Below are positions 59,045 through 64,000 of a DNA stretch of 64,000 bases, one piece after another; within the stretch, counting starts at the first letter, position 1; each line of letters begins with the position of its first letter. Source of the stretch: Eutreptiella sp. 'Long Island Sound 2002' (lineage: Eukaryota > Euglenozoa > Euglenophyceae > Eutreptiales > Eutreptiaceae); the NCBI GenBank assembly GCA_964036045.1, contig OZ038397.1, positions 19,407,742 to 19,471,741 of the forward strand. The letters run 5' to 3'. Position numbers and translations under genes: made by a program. The notes under the pieces were generated by a model. That model searched no databases. It saw nothing but the letters and a program-made list of their open reading frames with translations, and was not told where the DNA came from.

Positions 59045-62000
59045 GTACGTTTTTTGGTGGTGGTGCCGGGGGGGGGCGGTGTGGTACACCCGGTGTCCAG
59101 TGGAATGGAGACGTTCCATGAAAGCTGGTTGGTTCGGTCTCGTATAGCGGGTGTCCAGTGCTGTGCGAAGGGGGGGGGTCCCATAAATGCGGATGAAGTG
59201 CATTTCTAGTTTGATTGGTCGCCCGATTTCTTACGTGGCTCTGGAGGGTTCATCGGGAGGATGGGGAGCCGCGGACGCCTGAATGGGTTGCCTCGTACCC
59301 GATGGTTGGGCCGGTGTAGCGATGGGTGCGTTTACAATCCAGCACCCGGAACCGACAACCGAAGAGCTCGTTCAAAGGAAGTGCCCCGCCGCAGCGGAGG
59401 GACAGAGGAACGTGCGTTGGAACACGGCTCGAAGATGCGAGGGCGGCCTTCGTGAGGGTTGATGGGCAGTGCCATTTGTGCGTGCCCGTCTGTCGTACTG
59501 CAACTTGTGCTTTGTCACAAGCGAATGCAAAGGCATGGCTTGTCAACAGTCAGAGTTCTGCGCCCAAGACCAATGAGCTCCACGTCCACTCCACGGCCCC
59601 ATTTTGAGCGGAGGAGGAACAGGAGGGGGATGAGGTCGACAGGACTGTACACGGCCTTCCACGTTTCGGCAAGAGTGCGACTGAATCAGCGAAACCACAC
59701 ACAAAATGGAGGGATTTGTTGCGGGCGGAGCGTAGAATATCAGTTTCCCGGTGGTCACCGTTGCAGTTGGCATTTAATCTGTGGCAGTTAGCGATCAACC
59801 GACGTCGGTTGGCGGCTAACCGACGGTCTTCGGGCGGTATTGGCTGGGCCACGGCTGTCAGTGAAACTGCTTCCTGGAAGACCGCCGACGGGCTCAGAGT
59901 TAAACGTTTATGGACCACCGTATTTGTCTCGTGTATTCGTCAGCCCCAAGCCCTCAAGCCACTTGCCAAGGAAAGAGGAGGACGCGTGCACTGCGTGGGA
60001 CCCCAGCACACCACAGGGACCGATTCTGAAGAGGAGGACGCGAGGTGTCTGCCCCTCTCCTTCCGCTTGCCCCCAAGACTGTCCCTGCGGGTTCTCGGAA
60101 GTGCGCTGTGCCGTTTGTGGTTCGGATGCAGGACGCCCGTGTGGCACTGTGGCACGGGACCCGTCCGCCACAAAACGGGGCAAGCTGCCCTAAAAGTGGT
60201 TTGGCAAAAAGACGATGTGGATCACAGAAGTTTGTTGTTGTCCCCAAGTGACGCTGTGGGACAGACCGGCAGTCTTTGTTTTTGGCGCGAACGGATTCAC
60301 ACGGGCGGTGTCTTGGACAAGGGATCGCGGTGCAAAGACGTGGCCGAAGAGTGGCACGATTGTTACGCTTTTTGGACAGTTGTACCGTACGACTCTATCA
60401 TTAAGAAATTGGGCGACGGTATTCAGCAAAAGTGAGAGGCTGGGCGCCATTTTGAACAGGGGTCTACAGGAAAGTCTCTCAAATGATTCGTACTGAGCAG
60501 GCCTCGAGGTCAAGAAACGCCCTTCTTAATGGCAGAGTCCTACTGCAGGTGGTCATAAGGGCGATTGGAGGGCGGGTTGCGGTGTGTCCAACAGTTCGAG
60601 GCAGTCCACTGGCCCCATGGGCGGGACATGGCATCCATCCCCCCCCCCCCCCCGGCCTATCAAACAAAGCCCTGGTTCGGAAACATGGGCAGCTCTGCCA
60701 GCCCCAAGATCTGTGACACCCTCAGCCCCTTACCCTCACCCGCCCACTGTGACACATGGCCTCGCTGAGTGGGTGCTGCCAACACCACGGCATCGGCGCG
60801 CGGCCGTGGCCCCACGCATCCGGGCACCAACACGCACGCCTTGCTCACTGCGCCCCAGCGCCGCCCCACACTGCGCCCTTGCGCCGCCCCGCATGGCGCC
60901 CCTGCGCAATTCCACACTGCGCCTTCGCACAGCCCTACTCTGCGCCCCTGCGCAGCCCCGCACTGCGCTCATGCGCAGCCCTGGTACTGCGGCCCATCTG
61001 CCATCAACTGCATGGCGGTCGCATTGCTTTCCGGCGAGCCTTTAGGGAACAGTACTGCACAACGCACGCAGGACCCTGCCCCTGCCCTGCCCCGCAAGAC
61101 CCCCCTGTCTACCCTCAAGTCGTGCTGCCCGATCGTTGGCTCCCGTTCCGGTCTTGTTCGTCGATGTCGACACGTCTGGACCGAACGACGACCGTTTTTC
61201 GGCATCAAATCGCTGACACGCACTTGCCATGTGCGCAGCCTTCATCCAACATCGGCACAAGCTCTCGAGTGGCCCAGGCGCCTGTGCACGGGCACTCTGA
61301 GACATGCCTCTGCAGATCTCCGGAAGCCTCTCCGACGCGTGCGCTCAGGGCTGTCCAAGCCGGTCGTAGCTTCGGCAGCAGCACTGGCAGTAGCCGCCTC
61401 TTAGACAGCGCAGCTTACACGCCTGCGCTTACGAGGTATAGAGATGCGCCCGCCGAGGAGATGTCATTCAACGTGCAATGATCACTTGTTGGTACAACAG
61501 GGCACTGTTGCGTCTGATGCCCCACCTGCGACGTGCAGCGTGCGAAGCGCAATGGAGTGTCTCTGCCTGCTCAACAGGAGGAAGCTTGGCAGTGGAGACG
61601 AAGTCCGGGAGCAGCACTGATCTGGACATGGGCGCTCCCGGGACCCCGCCCGTCAGTATGTGCTGCTTGCAAACGGGGGGCCGCTGTGTGTCAAAAGGAA
61701 GGAGGCGTCTGGTGCTGCAACGCATAGCGCACGCGTCACGTCAATGTGTTGCATTGATGCTTGTTTTTGAGGTGGCATTTTGGGGGTTATGGTGTGGTGG
61801 GGTGTGGTGTGCCGTGTGACCATCCGTGACCTGACGATCCACTTGCGGGTGCGCAGCACCTTAGACCCCCCAACCCCCCACCCCGACCGCGATGCGCCGT
61901 CGCTCCTCTGTGCCCCGGAAAGGGATGAACCCCGTCGTCCCTCGTGCCCTCTTTGCCGCTCAGAATTCGCGCCAAGTCGCGGCCACCCCGTGGCGTCGCA

Positions 62001-62950
62001 TGCCGTCCCCCATTGCGTGGGGGCCCGCCTGACGTCCCCCAACTCGCGGCCGTCGCTTGCGCAGGTCTTCCTCTTCCCCCGGGACCGGGGCACGGCACCT
62101 CCGCTCCGTTGCCGCGGTTTGGCGGTCTGCTCCCTGGCGGATGGGGGCGCGGCGGAACAGGGGGGCAGGGCAACGGGGGGCGTGTGGAGGGGGGGGTCCC
62201 CGATTCCGATGGCTTTCTGAGAAGCTCGAGGCCGTCACGAACAACGCGGTCTTTCCCCTGCGCCAGGGGGGCCTGGCACGACGAGGGCCTGTGACACCTC
62301 CGCCCCACACCCCTCAGCACACCGGCAGCCCCCAACCCCCAACCCCCGGTGAGTGGGCGGTTTTCGCACTGACTATCGCTGTATGCCCCGAGGGAGTTGG
62401 GGTTTTCCTACCCAAAATGCTGAGCCCGGCGGTGGGGGGCCCTGCTGTCTCGCAGGACGCAGTCTCACCCGCTGACGGCCCTGGACCAGCCGTTACCGGC
62501 GCACCGCTGTCGGTTGATCGCTAACCGACGCCCGATGGCTGCCAACCGCCAGCGATGACGCTGTCGGTGTCCGGCCAACGAGCGGCGGTGACGGCCCAAC
62601 GCAGTTGCAGCGCCTGCCTCCACTGCCACGGGTTTGCGGGGAAGCGGAACGGGTCCCGTGCTGGTGTCCCGCGCGAAGAACAGCCCTGGGCCGGGCCCCA
62701 CGAACGAAGGGATGGCCCTTGGCGCTGTTCGCAGAGGCACCGACGGTGCCCAACAAGCGCTTTGGGTCCGAAGAGGAAGGGGAGGAGGTGCTGCTGCTGC
62801 CGCATGGGCAGCGGTAACGAGGGGGGGAGGCGAATCCCGGACTCTCGTGTGGCAAGGCCGCGGTAGGACCCGCGTCTGCGTGGGGGCTACAAGAGAACGC
62901 ATCTCATCAAAGCAGCTCGTCATGAACCACAACGCACACTTTTCTGAGCA
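59045..62950. other. 3' region, no supported gene
   Basis: Open frames exist (for example 59,716-60,435 and 60,756-61,481) but codon use lacks the high-GC3 pattern of the receptor exons and no domain is convincing. It holds a degenerate TGCGCAGCCCCRCACTGCGC-like tandem at 60,850-60,985, AACCGAC-motif clusters at 59,790-59,840 and 62,500-62,560, and poly-C at 60,640. Confidence 0.5.
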
Positions 62951-63404
62951 GTGGCTTGTGACAGAAGTCCATTGCCCTTCCGCTTGTGACACAAGTCCAT
63001 TGCCCTTCCGCTTGTGACACAAGTCCATTGCCCTTCTGCTTGTGACACAAGTCCATTGCCCTTCCGCTTGTGACACAAGTCCATTGCCCTTCCGCTTGTG
63101 TCAGAAGTCCATTGCCCTTCCGCTTGTGACACAAGTCCATTGCCCTTCCGCTTGTGACACAAGTCCATTGCCCTTCTGCTTGTGACACAAGTCCATTGCC
63201 CTTCCGCTTGTGTCAGAAGTCCATTGCCCTTCTGCTTGTGACACAAGTCCATTGCCCTTCCGCTTGTGTCAGAAGTCCATTGCCCTTCTGCTTGTGACAC
63301 AAGTCCATTGCCCTTCCGCTTGTGTCAGAAGTCCATTGCCCTTCCGCTTGTGACATAAGTCCATTGCCCTTCCGCTTGTGACAGAAGTCCATTGCCCTTC
63401 CGCC
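62951..63404. repeat. 28-bp satellite, about 16 copies, with 13-bp palindrome
   Basis: Units CTTGTGACACAAGTCCATTG plus CCCTTCCG repeat without spacers. CTTGTGACACAAG is a perfect odd palindrome; a variant CTTGTGTCAGAAG that breaks one arm recurs in five or so units. Confidence 0.95.
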
Positions 63405-63890
63405 GGGTGCACATGAACGGTAACACGCGGCAAAGTAGTGGTAAACAGGGGGCTTCTGGATAGGACTCTGAAGTGCCCTGCGGCCATTGTGCGGCGCCAT
63501 ACCCACAAGCCCCCCCCCCCCACCAGCAGCACAGCCGGAGCGCCGCAGCGCTGCCGGTGCTGGAGGCCGGCGCAAAGCCCTGAGCTCAGCGGCGAAGACC
63601 CGTTGGGTGGCGTGCAATTCGAAGGTTGGCCATGCAACGCCCACGCAATGCCGTGCACCGGCCGCGCTCCGGGGCTGACGGAGCACCGGAACCCGCCATC
63701 TTCCCGGAACAGCGGGGGGGCTGTCTTGGGCCCCAGCGGATGGGGAGAGGCTGTGTGGGACAGGGGAGCAGCGAAGTGGGGCCGACATGTCCGGGACGGC
63801 GGAGGGGGGGCAGCGGGTGGCGGATGAGGGCCGATGATGGACCAACACAACGGCACGTCGCACGTGCGGGTGAACCAATCGTATGGGGGA

Positions 63891-64000
63891 CGCGCAAAAC
63901 GGCACATCCCGCCACATTCAGCGCAGCCCCGGCACACCAACCACTGGGCTCCGCGAACGCGGAAACGACACCAGCAGGAGCACCGGCCGCAGCGGCCGAC
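63891..64000 (+). mobile_element. Dispersed repeat family A, copy 9 (runs off the window)
   Basis: 5'-truncated at GACGCGCAAAACGGCACATC and identical in order to the other copies up to the window end at GCAGCGGCCGAC. Confidence 0.85.

Noticed and set aside
60050-60180. Kazal/follistatin-like cysteine pattern (CAVCGSDAGRPCG)
   Set aside because: Cysteine spacing is incomplete, codon bias is weak, and no splice frame links it to the receptor.
61900-62010. RING-like CPLCRSEF peptide
   Set aside because: Only one CxxC pair and no upstream Cys/His set; frame lacks the coding signature of the window.

Overview
The window is nuclear DNA from a GC-rich, intron-rich microbial eukaryote (an alga or heterotrophic flagellate is my best inference; the species cannot be named). 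The signs are GT-AG introns of about 0.5-5 kb with GTGTG/GTGCG-type donors, coding exons with very high GC3, hundreds of poly-C/poly-G tracts, tandem satellites, dispersed short elements and one interstitial TTAGGG run. I see no bacterial operon, CRISPR array or rRNA.

One gene dominates the window: a single plus-strand gene from at least 2,077 to about 59,044, open at its 5' end and uncertain at its 3' end. About 25 exons were traced by matching open frame, splice sites, intron phase and protein homology. The spliced product is at least about 3,800 residues. In order it has: a helical segment; a GAIN-like region with a GPS-like Cys-x3-His-Leu-Ser motif; IPT/TIG-like folds; about 40 EGF/laminin-like modules (30 of them in one 5.6-kb exon); a beta-rich region; more IPT/TIG domains; two tandem Ig/filamin-like modules each encoded by an exon pair; a GCC2/GCC3 (TNFR/ephrin-receptor-like) cysteine motif; about seven transmembrane helices spread over exons; and a charged cytoplasmic tail. 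It reads as a giant adhesion-type surface receptor of the protist EGF-IPT-GCC2/GCC3-polytopic class. Ligand and signalling output are unknown.

The introns hold several families of dispersed elements, labelled A-F here. A (9 copies, poly-G at one end) and B (about 10 copies, poly-C at one end) are abundant. D and E are short non-autonomous hAT-type DNA transposons with CAGGG termini; three copies keep perfect 8-bp target-site duplications, and all carry internal AACCGCC-type minisatellites. C is probably related. F and several isolated tRNA-like A/B-box sequences look like SINE material. Tandem arrays have units of 85, 31, 30, 28 and 5 bp; the 30-bp array (3.5 kb) abuts a 200-N assembly gap, where at least one exon seems to be missing.

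Layout: 1-2 kb, CA repeat and 85-bp array; 2-10.5 kb, N-terminal exons and the giant EGF exon; 10.5-24.6 kb, further EGF and beta-rich exons; 24.7-29.6 kb, gap, 30-bp array and an hAT element; 29.9-39.7 kb, IPT, Ig-like and cysteine exons; 42-53 kb, membrane exons; 54.8-59 kb, cytoplasmic tail exons; 59-64 kb, no supported gene, with a 28-bp palindromic array and a family A copy running off the end.
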